64,000 nucleotides of DNA from Lutimaribacter degradans. Lineage in GTDB: Bacteria; Pseudomonadota; Alphaproteobacteria; Rhodobacterales; Rhodobacteraceae. The stretch is taken from positions 1 to 64,000 of the forward strand of contig NZ_JAMQGO010000009.1 of assembly GCF_023703375.1 (NCBI RefSeq), written 5' to 3'. The notes under the pieces were generated by a model that worked only from the letters and a program-made list of their open reading frames with translations, made no database searches and was not told where the DNA came from. Positions 1-8,028 of this stretch are shown one piece after another. Numbering within the stretch: position 1 is the stretch's first letter; each line of letters starts with the position of its first letter. The position numbers and the translations under genes are program-made.

Positions 1-84
1 CGTGTGGCGACCCGATACGACAGATGCCCAAAGGTCTTCCTCTCCGCCATCGCACTCGCGGCGCTCGTCATTTATTGGCTATGA
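1..84 (+). CDS. IS5-family transposase, C-terminal 27 residues (partial)
   Basis: The first 84 bases read in frame from the window edge as the last 27 residues of a protein, with TGA at 82-84. The block ATRYDRCP followed by a short Leu/Ala-rich end finishing in VIYWL is the usual C-terminus of IS5-group DDE transposases. The catalytic Asp/Asp/Glu residues and the start lie outside the window, so subgroup and integrity are unknown. The gene runs toward the leftward amidohydrolase gene and overlaps its 3' end by 17 bases, as expected if the element inserted there. The call rests on the tail motif alone. Confidence 0.6.
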   Translation, partial: RVATRYDRCPKVFLSAIALAALVIYWL

Positions 85-104
85 GTCCTGAGCCTAGAAT
101 ATCG
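1..104 (+). mobile_element. Right end of an IS5-type insertion sequence (rest outside window)
   Basis: The window opens inside an insertion sequence. A transposase tail ends at 84, and the DNA up to roughly 90-105 is not what an intact neighbouring amidohydrolase would encode. The exact end, inverted repeat and target duplication cannot be fixed because the other end lies outside the window. Confidence 0.65.
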
Positions 105-931
105 GGGCGGATCTCTTCCTTGATATCGATCTTCTCGAAATCTGTCAGCCAACGCTCGGGCGTGATCATCGGCCAGTCTGACCCGAAAAGCACCTTTTTC
201 TTAAGGATCGAGTTGCAGTAGCGCACGAGAATGGGCGGGAAATACTTGGGCGACCAACCCGACAGGTCGATATAGACATTCGGTTTGTGCTGGGCCACAG
301 CAAGCGCCTCTTCCTGCCAGGGAAAGCTGGGATGCGCCATGATGATCTTCATGTCGGGGAAATCGACCGCCACGTCGTCCAGGTACATCGGGTTGGAAAA
401 TTTCAGCCGTATCCCGTTGCCGCCGCGCATACCGCTGCCCACGCCGGTCTGGCCGGTGTGGAACAAACCGATGCAACCGTGTTCGGCCAGCAATTCGTAG
501 AACGGGTAGGCCATGCGATCGTTGGGATAAAAGCCCTGCATGGTCGGGTGGAACTTGAACCCCTTGATCCCGTGTTCCTCAATCAGGCGGCGTGCCTCGC
601 GCACGGCCATCTTGCCTTTCCACGGGTCGATCGAGGCAAAGGGGATCAGCACGTCACTGTTTTGCTTGACCAGGTCGATCACCTCGTCGTTGGAATAACG
701 GCGGTAGCCGGTTTCTCGCTCGGCATCGACGGGAAAGATGACCGCCGCGGTGTTCTGCGCACGGAAATGGGCGGCCGTTTCGGGGATGGTCGGCGGATGT
801 TTCCACGGCGCCCCGAAATAGCTGGCCATGGTGGATTGCAGCTCGTCATACCCATCGTCGGAATGGCAGCCGCAGGGCTCCTCGGCATGGGTGTGGATGT
901 CGATGGCACGGATCTTGTCCAGGGCGATCAT
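68..931 (-). CDS. Amidohydrolase-family metal-dependent hydrolase, C-terminus probably clipped by the IS
   Basis: This is a 287-residue amidohydrolase-2 type TIM-barrel enzyme. Visible metal-site motifs are HTH near residue 13, KFHP and FHTG in the middle, MAHPSFPW, and the late FGSDWP aspartate. The start at 931 has a good ribosome site (AAAGGAAA). It is the last gene of a leftward operon after a feruloyl-CoA synthetase. In some bacteria that grow on hydroxycinnamates a related amidohydrolase acts on the beta-ketoacyl-CoA or its product, so a role in side-chain shortening is plausible but inferred. The last residues (after EIRPDIL) read GSGLIANK instead of the usual ILxxNAxRLL-like helix and come from DNA next to or inside the IS end. 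The protein therefore probably lost its native tail and may be impaired. Confidence 0.8.
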   Translation of the reverse strand: MIALDKIRAIDIHTHAEEPCGCHSDDGYDELQSTMASYFGAPWKHPPTIPETAAHFRAQNTAAVIFPVDAERETGYRRYSNDEVIDLVKQNSDVLIPFASIDPWKGKMAVREARRLIEEHGIKGFKFHPTMQGFYPNDRMAYPFYELLAEHGCIGLFHTGQTGVGSGMRGGNGIRLKFSNPMYLDDVAVDFPDMKIIMAHPSFPWQEEALAVAQHKPNVYIDLSGWSPKYFPPILVRYCNSILKKKVLFGSDWPMITPERWLTDFEKIDIKEEIRPDILGSGLIANK

Positions 932-962
932 GGGTTTCCTTTCAGGCGGTGCGCTGGTTGAG

Positions 963-1021
963 AGTGCGGAAGCGAGGGGCCAGCCCCTCGCACTCCCCGG
1001 GATATTTCGGGAGAGAGGAAA
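963..1021 (+). repeat. Dispersed intergenic hairpin repeat, copy A
   Basis: The core is GCGAGGGG-N4-CCCCTCGC (972-991), followed by CTCCCCGGGATATTT and a purine-rich AGAGAGGAAA end. The same layout occurs at 21341-21387 and 35411-35467. This copy fills the gap between the feruloyl-CoA synthetase stop and the amidohydrolase gene. Confidence 0.75.
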
Positions 1022-2803
1022 TCATACGCGGATCACGGCCGGGTCGGTGTCGTCATGAAGCCGGGCCACCAGGCCGGCCCGGCGGGTCAGCACGCGGCGG
1101 GTGTTGAGGTTGCCCTTGGCCGTCATTTCCTGTGCTTCAAGGCTGGGCGGTTCGCTCAAGATCAAGGCGCGGCAAACGCGGGTGGACGAGCCGGTGGCAT
1201 TTGCCGCCAAGGGCCCAAGACGGTTGGCGACGCTTTGCATCAGAACGGGGCCGACACAGGCGCCATCGCCGGCGACGGTTGCGGCAGGAAAGATCAGCAC
1301 GCCCAGGTCGGCCCGGTCATGCCCGGTAATCACGATATCGGCGGCCAGCCCCTCAAGCGCCGTCATCAGCCGCCCACGCAGCGCGGCCACGCGCACCCAT
1401 GTGCCCGAGGACAGCTTGAAATCCTCTGATATACGCCCATCGAAGCGCAGGCCACGGTCGGGCGCGTCCTCGTTCACGAAACGCACCGCGTCGCCGGTGA
1501 TCAGGAAGCCTTCGGCATCAAAGGCGGCGCGGGTTTTGTCGTCGTCCTCGAAATATCCGGGCATGACGTTGGGGCCCTTCACGCGCAGCTCGAACCGGCT
1601 CTCGTCCTCGGGAATCAGCTTGACCGTCGTGCCTGCCACCGGCGCGCCGACAATGCCCGATTGGTCGATGCGTTCATGCGTCAGCAGGACGGCGGGCGCG
1701 GTCTCGGTCATTCCCCAGGAACTGACCATCAACGGCACCTCGCCCGTCACCGCGCGAGCCATGTCCCCCAGCGCATCCCAGATCTCTTGCGGCAGGGAAG
1801 CCCCGGCATAGAAGGTAAAGTGCAGCCCTTCAAAGAACCGCCGCCGCAGGCCGGCATCGGCACGCAGGGCGCTCACCAGACGCGCATATCCAACCGGCAC
1901 GTTGAACGACAGCGTGCCGGTGTGCATGGACAGGTTTTCAAGCGTGCGGGCGAACAGCGCCTCGGTGGGTTTGCCGTCGTCAATGTAAAGCGCGCCGCCA
2001 TGTGCCAGCATCATGTTGAAGTTATGCGACCCGCCGAACACGTGATTCCACGGCAGCCAATCCAGGATCCTTGGCCGTTCGGATCGCAGCACCGGAAAGG
2101 CATCGGCCAACTGTGTCTGGTTCACGCACATCATGCGATGCGTCGTCAACACCCCCTTGGGGTGGTCGGTCGAGCCCGAGGTGAACAGGATCTTGCCCAC
2201 CGTGTCGGGCGTTACCCGCGCATGGGCAGTGGCCACGTCGCCGGTGCCCCCTGTCAGCGCCCTGGCCATCGGCATGACCGCGCGCGGGGCGCCTTCGGGC
2301 CGGCTGGCGAGCACCGGGATATCCGCCAGTTCCGGCAGGGCCAGCGCCTTTGCGTAGCGCGCGGCGTCGTCGACGTAGATCAGCGCGGGGCGCAGTTTCC
2401 TGACGATATGGATCAGCCGGTCTTGGGCGCCGGGTATCAACGAATACTGCTCGGCCACCGGCACGTTTGCGCGGCCTACATACTGCGCGGCCAACGCCAG
2501 CAACCCGTGATCGATCGAGTTGCCCGAGATCATCATGACCAGGCCCTGTTCGGGCTGGTCCAGCAACCACGCCGCCAAAGCCTGCACCTGCTCCAGCGCC
2601 TCGGCATAAGTCACCTCGCGCCAGCCGGCACCCGAACGTTCGGCCAGGAATACCGCCGCAGGCGTCTGCGCCGCCCAATCGTGCAGCCACGCGCCCGTGG
2701 TTTCAGCCACCGGCCCAAGCGTATGGCGCGAGGTCAGCAACACGGCACCATCCTCTCGGATGCTGCGGGCCACGGATTGCGGGGCGGTTTTCGCAACTGT
2801 CAT
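1022..2803 (-). CDS. fcs: Feruloyl-CoA / hydroxycinnamoyl-CoA synthetase
   Basis: This 593-residue acyl-adenylate-forming ligase would activate a hydroxycinnamate (ferulate, p-coumarate or caffeate) with ATP and CoA in the cytoplasm. The AMP-binding motif ILFTSGSTDHPKGV lies near residues 205-220, with later adenylation motifs SWGMTETAP and LITGDAVRF. Length and N-terminal style match feruloyl-CoA synthases rather than generic acyl-CoA ligases. It starts 3 bases after the MarR stop and is co-transcribed with the enoyl-CoA hydratase and MarR genes, the set used for CoA-dependent hydroxycinnamate breakdown in Rhodopseudomonas (cou genes) and Agrobacterium. Exact substrate preference cannot be read from sequence. 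A related benzoate- or phenylpropanoid-type ligase is the main alternative. Confidence 0.85.
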   Translation of the reverse strand: MTVAKTAPQSVARSIREDGAVLLTSRHTLGPVAETTGAWLHDWAAQTPAAVFLAERSGAGWREVTYAEALEQVQALAAWLLDQPEQGLVMMISGNSIDHGLLALAAQYVGRANVPVAEQYSLIPGAQDRLIHIVRKLRPALIYVDDAARYAKALALPELADIPVLASRPEGAPRAVMPMARALTGGTGDVATAHARVTPDTVGKILFTSGSTDHPKGVLTTHRMMCVNQTQLADAFPVLRSERPRILDWLPWNHVFGGSHNFNMMLAHGGALYIDDGKPTEALFARTLENLSMHTGTLSFNVPVGYARLVSALRADAGLRRRFFEGLHFTFYAGASLPQEIWDALGDMARAVTGEVPLMVSSWGMTETAPAVLLTHERIDQSGIVGAPVAGTTVKLIPEDESRFELRVKGPNVMPGYFEDDDKTRAAFDAEGFLITGDAVRFVNEDAPDRGLRFDGRISEDFKLSSGTWVRVAALRGRLMTALEGLAADIVITGHDRADLGVLIFPAATVAGDGACVGPVLMQSVANRLGPLAANATGSSTRVCRALILSEPPSLEAQEMTAKGNLNTRRVLTRRAGLVARLHDDTDPAVIRV

Positions 2804-2806
2804 GGT

Positions 2807-3259
2807 TCAGACCTCGATTTTCGACAGCAATTTCACAAGGTCACGCCGCTCTGCCGCAGTAAGCCCCGCGAAGAGCCTGTCTTCATGCGCCAGAAGGGCC
2901 AAGCGGGCCTGTTTCTGGCGCGCCAGCCCCACGGTGGTGGGCCGCAGCGCGATGGCGCGCCGGTCGGTCGATTTGCGTTCACGGGCGATCCATCCGGCCT
3001 TTTCCAGCTTGTCGATCACTGCCACGCTGTTCGACCGCTCCATTCCAAGGGCAGCGGCCAGTTCGGTCTGGCGTACGCCGGGGCTGTGACAGATCACGCT
3101 GAGCGCCGAGAAGGTCGTGATGCGCAGGCCCATCGGCTCCAGCACGCGGGCAGCATCGGCCGTAACGGCACTAGTGGCCCGTTTCATCGTGTACCCGACA
3201 AATTCGCGCAGGCCGGCATCCAGGCCGGCGGCGAACGGGCTGTCTGGCAAATCGTTCAT
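2807..3259 (-). CDS. MarR-family regulator of the hydroxycinnamate operon (CouR/HcaR-like)
   Basis: This 150-residue winged-helix MarR protein has the recognition segment ALGMERSNSVAVIDKLEKAGWI and the wing region RKSTDRRAIALRPT. An in-frame TTG at 3292 would add 11 residues. The ATG at 3259 has GGTGA at the right distance and sits just after the hydratase stop, so it is preferred. The gene is inside the operon it probably controls, between enoyl-CoA hydratase and feruloyl-CoA synthetase. By analogy with CouR and HcaR, which release DNA when bound by a hydroxycinnamoyl-CoA, it is expected to repress from the palindrome at 4044-4069 until substrate is activated. The ligand is inferred. Confidence 0.8.
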   Translation of the reverse strand: MNDLPDSPFAAGLDAGLREFVGYTMKRATSAVTADAARVLEPMGLRITTFSALSVICHSPGVRQTELAAALGMERSNSVAVIDKLEKAGWIARERKSTDRRAIALRPTTVGLARQKQARLALLAHEDRLFAGLTAAERRDLVKLLSKIEV

Positions 3260-3263
3260 GATG

Positions 3264-4028
3264 TCACCGGAACCGTGGTTGTCGTTTTTCAAGGAAGGCG
3301 CGCAGCCCCTCTTGCGCGTCGGGGCTGGTCTGGGTCAGCGCGGCGCAAAGCGACTCGGTGAACAGGCCGTCTGCCTTCGACATGTCCTCGATCCGGCTGA
3401 GCGCGTGGATCATCACGTAGTTCGAAAGCGACGCATTCTGCGCGATCTTGCCCGCAAGGTCCATTGCCAGGCCCAGGGCCTCGCCCTCATCCACGGCATA
3501 GTGGCACAAGCCCAAGCGCTCGCCCTGTTCGGCGTTGTACTTGCGGCCGGTCAGCATCATCTCGATCATACGGTCGGCGCCAAGGATGCGCCCCACCCTA
3601 ACCGAGGCTCCGCCCCCCACGTAGATGCCGCGCCGGCCCTCGGGCAATTGAAAGATTGTGCTGGGCTCGGCAATGCGCACATGGGTGGCGGTCGCTAGTT
3701 CCAGGCCGCCCCCGATCACCGCACCGAACATGGCCGACACGACCGGCAGGCCGGAATACTGGATCTTGTCCATGACCGCGTGCCAGCCGCGGCTGTGACG
3801 CATAGTGCCCTCGGCATCGCGTTGCGCCTGTTCCGACAGGTCAAGACCCGAGCAGTAATGCCCCTCCGTGCCGGTCAGAACCACGACCTTAACCCCCTCT
3901 GGCGGGGCGGAAAAGAATGCGTCCAGCGCCGCCAAAAGCGCATCGTTCATGGCATTGCGCTTGTCAGGGCGGTTCATCGTCAGCACCGCGATCGGCCCGT
4001 CGATGCGGGTTTGCAGGATATCGGTCAT
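3264..4028 (-). CDS. Enoyl-CoA hydratase/isomerase, hydroxycinnamoyl-CoA type
   Basis: This 254-residue crotonase-fold protein has a C-terminal helical extension. The oxyanion-hole segments are GTEGHYCSGLDL (about residue 55-65) and MFGAVIGGGLELA (about 100-112), followed by QLPEGRRGIYVGGG. It would hydrate feruloyl- or coumaroyl-CoA. Whether it also performs the retro-aldol cleavage to vanillin or 4-hydroxybenzaldehyde, or only hydration ahead of a beta-oxidation-like route, is not decidable here. No aldehyde dehydrogenase or hydroxyacyl-CoA dehydrogenase is in the window. The start at 4028 has a GAGGAGAG ribosome site. It is the first gene of the operon and lies just downstream of a promoter-operator. 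Confidence 0.8.
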   Translation of the reverse strand: MTDILQTRIDGPIAVLTMNRPDKRNAMNDALLAALDAFFSAPPEGVKVVVLTGTEGHYCSGLDLSEQAQRDAEGTMRHSRGWHAVMDKIQYSGLPVVSAMFGAVIGGGLELATATHVRIAEPSTIFQLPEGRRGIYVGGGASVRVGRILGADRMIEMMLTGRKYNAEQGERLGLCHYAVDEGEALGLAMDLAGKIAQNASLSNYVMIHALSRIEDMSKADGLFTESLCAALTQTSPDAQEGLRAFLEKRQPRFR

Positions 4029-4043
4029 CTTCTCTCCTCGGGC

Positions 4044-4069
4044 ATTTTGTTATATGTCATAACAAAAAT
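4044..4069. promoter_or_regulatory. Palindromic operator, probable MarR site
   Basis: This is a perfect inverted repeat TTTTGTTAT-N5-ATAACAAAA (4045-4067), AT-rich inside GC-rich DNA. It overlaps the -10 box of the promoter for the hydratase-MarR-fcs operon. MarR repressors bind palindromes of this size over the promoter, so the operon's own MarR protein is the likely binder. Confidence 0.7.
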
Positions 4070-4076
4070 GGTGCAA
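4049..4076 (-). promoter_or_regulatory. Sigma70-type promoter of the hydroxycinnamate operon
   Basis: Read leftward, TTGCAC (4071-4076) and TATAAC (4049-4054) are separated by 16 bases, about 20-30 bases ahead of the hydratase start at 4028. The -10 box is covered by a palindrome. It is a pattern match only, with no start-site data. Confidence 0.5.
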
Positions 4077-4114
4077 CGAAACCAGCCGCGAAATCCCCGG
4101 CGCCGGGGCACGTG

Positions 4115-5437
4115 TCAGTGCAGCAGGCGCAAAAGGCCCAGCGTTATCACCGGAAAGGCCACGAGGATCACCACGCGAATGATGTCGGAGGCCACGAAGT
4201 ACAAGACCGCCTTGTAGGTCTCGACCATCGGGGTCATGCGATCCATCGAGTTGATGACAAACAGGTTCATCCCGACGGGCGGCGTGATCAGCCCCACCTC
4301 GACCACGATAAGAACGATGATACCGAACCAGATCGCCGTTTCCTCGGGCGTCAGGCCGAAATCCAGCATCGAGATGATCGGGAAAAAGATCGGAATGGTC
4401 AGCAGGATCATCGAAAGGCTGTCCATGACGCAGCCAAAAACAAGGTAGAGCGACAGGATGATCGCCAGGATAAGCCAAGGCGAATAGCCCAAGCCGCCGA
4501 CCCATGCGGCCAATTCCTGCGGCACCTGGGTCATTGCCAGGAACCCGTTATAGAAGGCCGCCCCAAGCACGATGAAAAAGATCATCGCGGTGGAACGCGC
4601 GGTCGACAGGAAGCTCTCGGACAGGCTGCGCCGAGTCATGCCGCCGTTGAACAGCGCGATCAACCCGGTTCCCAGCGCACCCACGGCTGCGCCCTCGGTG
4701 GGGGTGAACCAGCCCAAGTAGATACCCAGAACCACCAGCAGGAACACGATCAGCACCGGCCACACCTTGAACAGCGCCGCGAAACGCTCGGAATAGGGCA
4801 TGGGCGGGCGCACACCGGCGCTGTCGGGGTGCAGCCGCACATAGATCGAGATTGTCAGCATATAGCCGATGGCGGCCAGGATACCGGGGATGAACGCGGC
4901 CAGGAACAGCTTGGCGATGTTCTGTTCCGTCAGGATGGCATAGATCACCAGGATCACCGAGGGCGGGATGAGGATGCCCAGCGTGCCGCCCGCCGCCAGC
5001 GTGGCCGTGGAAAACCCGCCCGAATAGCCATAGCGGCGCAGCTCGGGCAGGGCCACCTGGCCCATCGTGGCGGCGGTGGCCAGGGAACTGCCACAGATCG
5101 CGCCAAACCCGGCACAGGCCCCCACCGCCGACATGGCAACCCCGCCACGGCGATGGCCCAGCCATGCCTCGGCAGCCTTGAACAATGCGGTGGACATGCC
5201 ACCCAACGTGGCGAACTGCCCCATCAAAAGGAACATTGGCACGATAGACAGCGAATAGCTGGAAAAGGTGGAGTAGCTTTCGGATTTCAGCTTGGCCAGC
5301 GCCACGGTCCAGCCGTCCGTCACAAAGTAAAGCCCGCCAAGTCCCACCAGGAACATCGACAAGCCAATGGGCACGCGCAGAAAGATCATCAACAGCAGAA
5401 CCGGAAAAGAGGTCAGCCCGATTTCAAGGTTGCTCAA
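4115..5437 (-). CDS. dctM: TRAP transporter large permease subunit (DctM type)
   Basis: This 440-residue polytopic membrane protein, with about 11-12 hydrophobic segments, has the DctM-family blocks VGACAGFGAICGSSLATAATMG and GGTLGILIPPSVILVIYA. Start choice: TTG at 5437, whose first bases overlap the dctQ stop (TTGA). This removes an arginine-rich read-through extension and leaves a normal-length family member beginning LSNLEIGLTSF. Last gene of dctPQM. TRAP importers use the sodium gradient and a periplasmic receptor. Placed beside a hydroxycinnamate operon, this one may import an aromatic acid, as TarPQM does for p-coumarate in Rhodopseudomonas. The substrate is inferred from context. Confidence 0.9.
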   Translation of the reverse strand: MSNLEIGLTSFPVLLLMIFLRVPIGLSMFLVGLGGLYFVTDGWTVALAKLKSESYSTFSSYSLSIVPMFLLMGQFATLGGMSTALFKAAEAWLGHRRGGVAMSAVGACAGFGAICGSSLATAATMGQVALPELRRYGYSGGFSTATLAAGGTLGILIPPSVILVIYAILTEQNIAKLFLAAFIPGILAAIGYMLTISIYVRLHPDSAGVRPPMPYSERFAALFKVWPVLIVFLLVVLGIYLGWFTPTEGAAVGALGTGLIALFNGGMTRRSLSESFLSTARSTAMIFFIVLGAAFYNGFLAMTQVPQELAAWVGGLGYSPWLILAIILSLYLVFGCVMDSLSMILLTIPIFFPIISMLDFGLTPEETAIWFGIIVLIVVEVGLITPPVGMNLFVINSMDRMTPMVETYKAVLYFVASDIIRVVILVAFPVITLGLLRLLH

Positions 5438-6018
5438 TGGTCGGCCCCCCCGGCGGGCACGATGATCACGCGGCCCGTGAAAAACTCGACCGTGCGCACC
5501 ACGGCCATGTACACCCCGGCGACCGATGCCAGAAATGCCGCCACCAGCGACGCGGCATAGGCCCACCAGATCGGGAACTGGAGCAGAAAGGTCGTTTCGT
5601 TGTAGCGCATTTTCGACAGCATCCCGTCATACAACCGCCATGCGATCAGGATCAGCACCGCCGCGAATACGATTTCCACGACCATCTGGATGAACCTGTT
5701 GGCCCCAACGCCCAGTTTCGACGTGAAAATATCCACCGTCGCGTGACCATTCGTGATCTGGCAGAATGGCAGGAAGGCGAAGATCGCAAAGGCTATCCCA
5801 GCCTCGACCAGTTCGAAATCGCCCAGGATCGGCCCCACCCCGGTATCCAGCAGCGTCTTGGTCATGCCGCCCAGCAACGCCTCGCCCAGGCCACTATGCA
5901 AAAAAGTGTTCATGCCACGCCCGAAGACCGAAATGCAGGTCAACAGGATCAGCATGGTCAGAACGACCCCGCCGACAAGCGCCATGACGCGGGCCAGTTC
6001 GTTCATCAAACGATGCAT
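5434..6018 (-). CDS. dctQ: TRAP transporter small permease subunit (DctQ type)
   Basis: This 194-residue membrane protein has four hydrophobic segments (about residues 12-33, 60-80, 97-115, 140-165), the DctQ pattern. The ATG at 6018 has a strong GAGGGGTG ribosome site. The longer reading frame upstream lacks one and is rejected. Its stop overlaps the TTG of dctM, so the two permease subunits are translationally coupled and would form the membrane complex with DctP as receptor. Slightly longer than the shortest family members because of the loop between segments one and two (about residues 34-59). Confidence 0.85.
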   Translation of the reverse strand: MHRLMNELARVMALVGGVVLTMLILLTCISVFGRGMNTFLHSGLGEALLGGMTKTLLDTGVGPILGDFELVEAGIAFAIFAFLPFCQITNGHATVDIFTSKLGVGANRFIQMVVEIVFAAVLILIAWRLYDGMLSKMRYNETTFLLQFPIWWAYAASLVAAFLASVAGVYMAVVRTVEFFTGRVIIVPAGGADH

Positions 6019-6094
6019 GGGCACCCCTCGTACCGGGATTGAAACACAGGGCCGCGCGGGTTTCGCCGCGCGGCCCATCATACCAGTAATAGCC

Positions 6095-7135
6095 TTACTG
6101 GCTGTACTTTTCCATCAGCGCGCGGGCCTGGTCGATGCGGGCCTGGCCGTCGATGCCCAGCTCTTCCATTTCGGCGATCCAGTTGGCATAAACCGGATCC
6201 GCGGCTTCGCGCCAGGCGGCGGTCTGCTCTTCGTTCAGCGTGATGATGTTGTTGCCAAGGTCAATGGCGGCCTGCCGTGCGGGTGCGTCGGCCTCTTGCA
6301 TGATGCGCCCGCCCATAGCTGAGAACTCCATGCCGGAATTGGCGTCGATCACCGCCTTCAGATCGTCGGGCAGGCTGTCATATTTCGCCTTGTTCATGGC
6401 AACGACGAAAGTGATGTTGTAAAGTGCGCCGCCCGTGAACTCGGTATGGTTATCGACCAGCTCCGCGACTTTCAGCGACGATGTCACCTCCCACGGGATG
6501 GTGGTTGCGTCGATCACGCCTTTCGAAAGCGCCTCGGACACCGCCGGAACCGGCATCCCGACAGGGGTTGCGCCCAACTGGCTGAGGAGCTGGTTGACCA
6601 CGCGCGATCCGCCGCGGATCTTCACGCCGTTCATGTCAGAGGTCTCTGTGATCGGGTCCTTGGAATGGATCAGGCCGGGCCCGTGAACCCAGGTTCCCAG
6701 CACCTTTACGTCGCTAAACTCGGTGTCGCGCATATGCTCGTTGAACATGTCCCAAAGCGCGCGGCTAGCCGGTTCGGCCCCGTTCGTGATGAAGGGCAGT
6801 TCGAACACCTCGGTCGAAGGGAAGCGGCCGGGCGTGTAGCCCACCACGGTCCAGACAATATCTGCAACGCCGTCGATCGCCTGGTCGATCAGCTCGGGCG
6901 GGCGACCACCAAGTTGCATCGAGGGATAACGCTCGATCTTGATGCGGCCATCGCTTTCGGCCTCGATCTTGTCGGCCCAAGGGTCCAGCACCTGGCTGGG
7001 CACCGGGGCTTGCGCGGGCAGGAACTGGTGCAGCCGCAGCGTCACCTCCTGTGCATGTACCGGGCCTGCAACAAGGCCCATTGTGGTCATCGCCGCACCG
7101 GCGGCCAGCGCAAGGAACGCGCGTCTCTTGGTCAT
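6095..7135 (-). CDS. dctP: TRAP transporter periplasmic substrate-binding protein (DctP type)
   Basis: This 346-residue protein has a clear signal peptide (MTKRRAFLALAAGAAMTTMG, cleavage after VHA-QE) followed by a TRAP receptor domain. The arginine-containing stretch GVKIRGGSRVVNQLLSQLGATPVGMPVPAVSEALSKG matches the ligand-clamping region of DctP proteins. Start: ATG at 7135 with GGGAGGAAG upstream. The longer upstream frame is not needed. First gene of dctPQM, acting in the periplasm as the substrate receptor. The 200-base upstream region holds a palindrome at 7214-7232. An aromatic acid is the contextual guess for its ligand. Confidence 0.88.
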   Translation of the reverse strand: MTKRRAFLALAAGAAMTTMGLVAGPVHAQEVTLRLHQFLPAQAPVPSQVLDPWADKIEAESDGRIKIERYPSMQLGGRPPELIDQAIDGVADIVWTVVGYTPGRFPSTEVFELPFITNGAEPASRALWDMFNEHMRDTEFSDVKVLGTWVHGPGLIHSKDPITETSDMNGVKIRGGSRVVNQLLSQLGATPVGMPVPAVSEALSKGVIDATTIPWEVTSSLKVAELVDNHTEFTGGALYNITFVVAMNKAKYDSLPDDLKAVIDANSGMEFSAMGGRIMQEADAPARQAAIDLGNNIITLNEEQTAAWREAADPVYANWIAEMEELGIDGQARIDQARALMEKYSQ

Positions 7136-7213
7136 GGTCTTCCTCCCTGGAATCGGCACCCGCCCCTGGCGGCGGGCCTGAACGGTCATTCGTGGCAATA
7201 TTCAGACATTAGC

Positions 7214-7232
7214 TGATTGGCTGCGTCAATCA
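7214..7232. promoter_or_regulatory. Palindrome upstream of dctPQM, candidate operator
   Basis: TGATTG-N7-CAATCA is a perfect 6-base inverted repeat about 80-100 bases ahead of dctP. On the leftward strand it overlaps a TTGACG that could serve as -35. It differs in sequence from the MarR palindromes at 4044 and 8837, so the binder is unknown. Confidence 0.4.
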
Positions 7233-7335
7233 TTTCTTGGTCTTGCCCGCCCCCCGTGACGGCGCGGTGATCGGGCTGCCAAAGCCCCCGTGCGTTTGGT
7301 TCTTTCCTGCCCTTCAAGCCGCCACAAGGCACGTC

Positions 7336-8028
7336 CTATTCGGCATCCCCCAAGGTCAGGGCCACGGGCGGCAGGCCGTCGATTGTTCCCACGATCTGAT
7401 CACCCGCGACGACGGGGCCAACACCCGACGGTGTCCCTGTATAGATCAGGTCGCCGGGTTCCAGGTGATAAAAACGCGACAGATGGGCAATGATTTCCGG
7501 CACCGACCAGATCATGTCTGACAGCGTGGCATCCTGCTTCGTCTCGTCATTCACGGCAAGCGCGATGTGCTGGCCCGCGATATCGAACTCGGCCGCCGGG
7601 GTGATGGGGCCAATGATGGCACTGTTCTCGACATCCTTGCCCAAGTCCCAGGGGCGTTGCTTTTCGCGGGCGGCCTGTTGCAGGTCGCGGCGGGTCATAT
7701 CCAGGCCGCAGGCATAGCCAAACACCGCATCCATCGCGTCATCGGTGCTGACGCGGAACGCTGGCCTGCCAAGCGCCACCACGAATTCCATCTCGTAGTG
7801 ATAGTTCGCCGTCTCCAGCGGATAGGGTATGGTTGCACCGCTATGGCAAATGGCCCAAGGCGTCTTGGTGAAATAAAACGGTGCCTCGCGGTCCACCTCG
7901 ACACCCATTTCGGCGGCATGGGCGGCATAGTTGCGCCCGACGCAAAAGACGCGACGCACCGGGAAAGTCATGTCGCTGCCCGCCACCGGCACCTGCGGCA
8001 GGGGCGGAAGGTCAAAAAAGCTGCTCAT
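7336..8028 (-). CDS. Fumarylacetoacetate hydrolase-family protein, fumarylpyruvate hydrolase-like
   Basis: This 230-residue FAH-fold enzyme begins with VRRVFCVGRNYAAHAAEMG. It carries the metal-binding acidic residues in HYEMEFVVALG (E-x-E) and GLDMTRRDLQ, then DMIWSVPEIIAHLSRFYHLEPGDLIYTGTPSGVGPV. The short length and the TRRDLQ / IIAHLS signatures resemble fumarylpyruvate hydrolases of the gentisate pathway more than 4-hydroxyphenylacetate-pathway isomerases. No gentisate dioxygenase is nearby, so the role is tentative. The ATG at 8028 has GAGGATCG before it. It lies downstream of a MarR gene on the same strand with a 248-base gap. Confidence 0.8.
   Translation of the reverse strand: MSSFFDLPPLPQVPVAGSDMTFPVRRVFCVGRNYAAHAAEMGVEVDREAPFYFTKTPWAICHSGATIPYPLETANYHYEMEFVVALGRPAFRVSTDDAMDAVFGYACGLDMTRRDLQQAAREKQRPWDLGKDVENSAIIGPITPAAEFDIAGQHIALAVNDETKQDATLSDMIWSVPEIIAHLSRFYHLEPGDLIYTGTPSGVGPVVAGDQIVGTIDGLPPVALTLGDAE

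Noticed and set aside
3260..3292. N-terminal extension of the first MarR protein from a TTG
   Set aside because: It would overlap the upstream hydratase by 29 bases and lacks a ribosome site. The ATG at 3259 has one.
3917..5560. 547-codon plus-strand frame opposite the TRAP permease
   Set aside because: Low-complexity His/Gln/Arg-rich antisense frame over dctM, which has clear family motifs.
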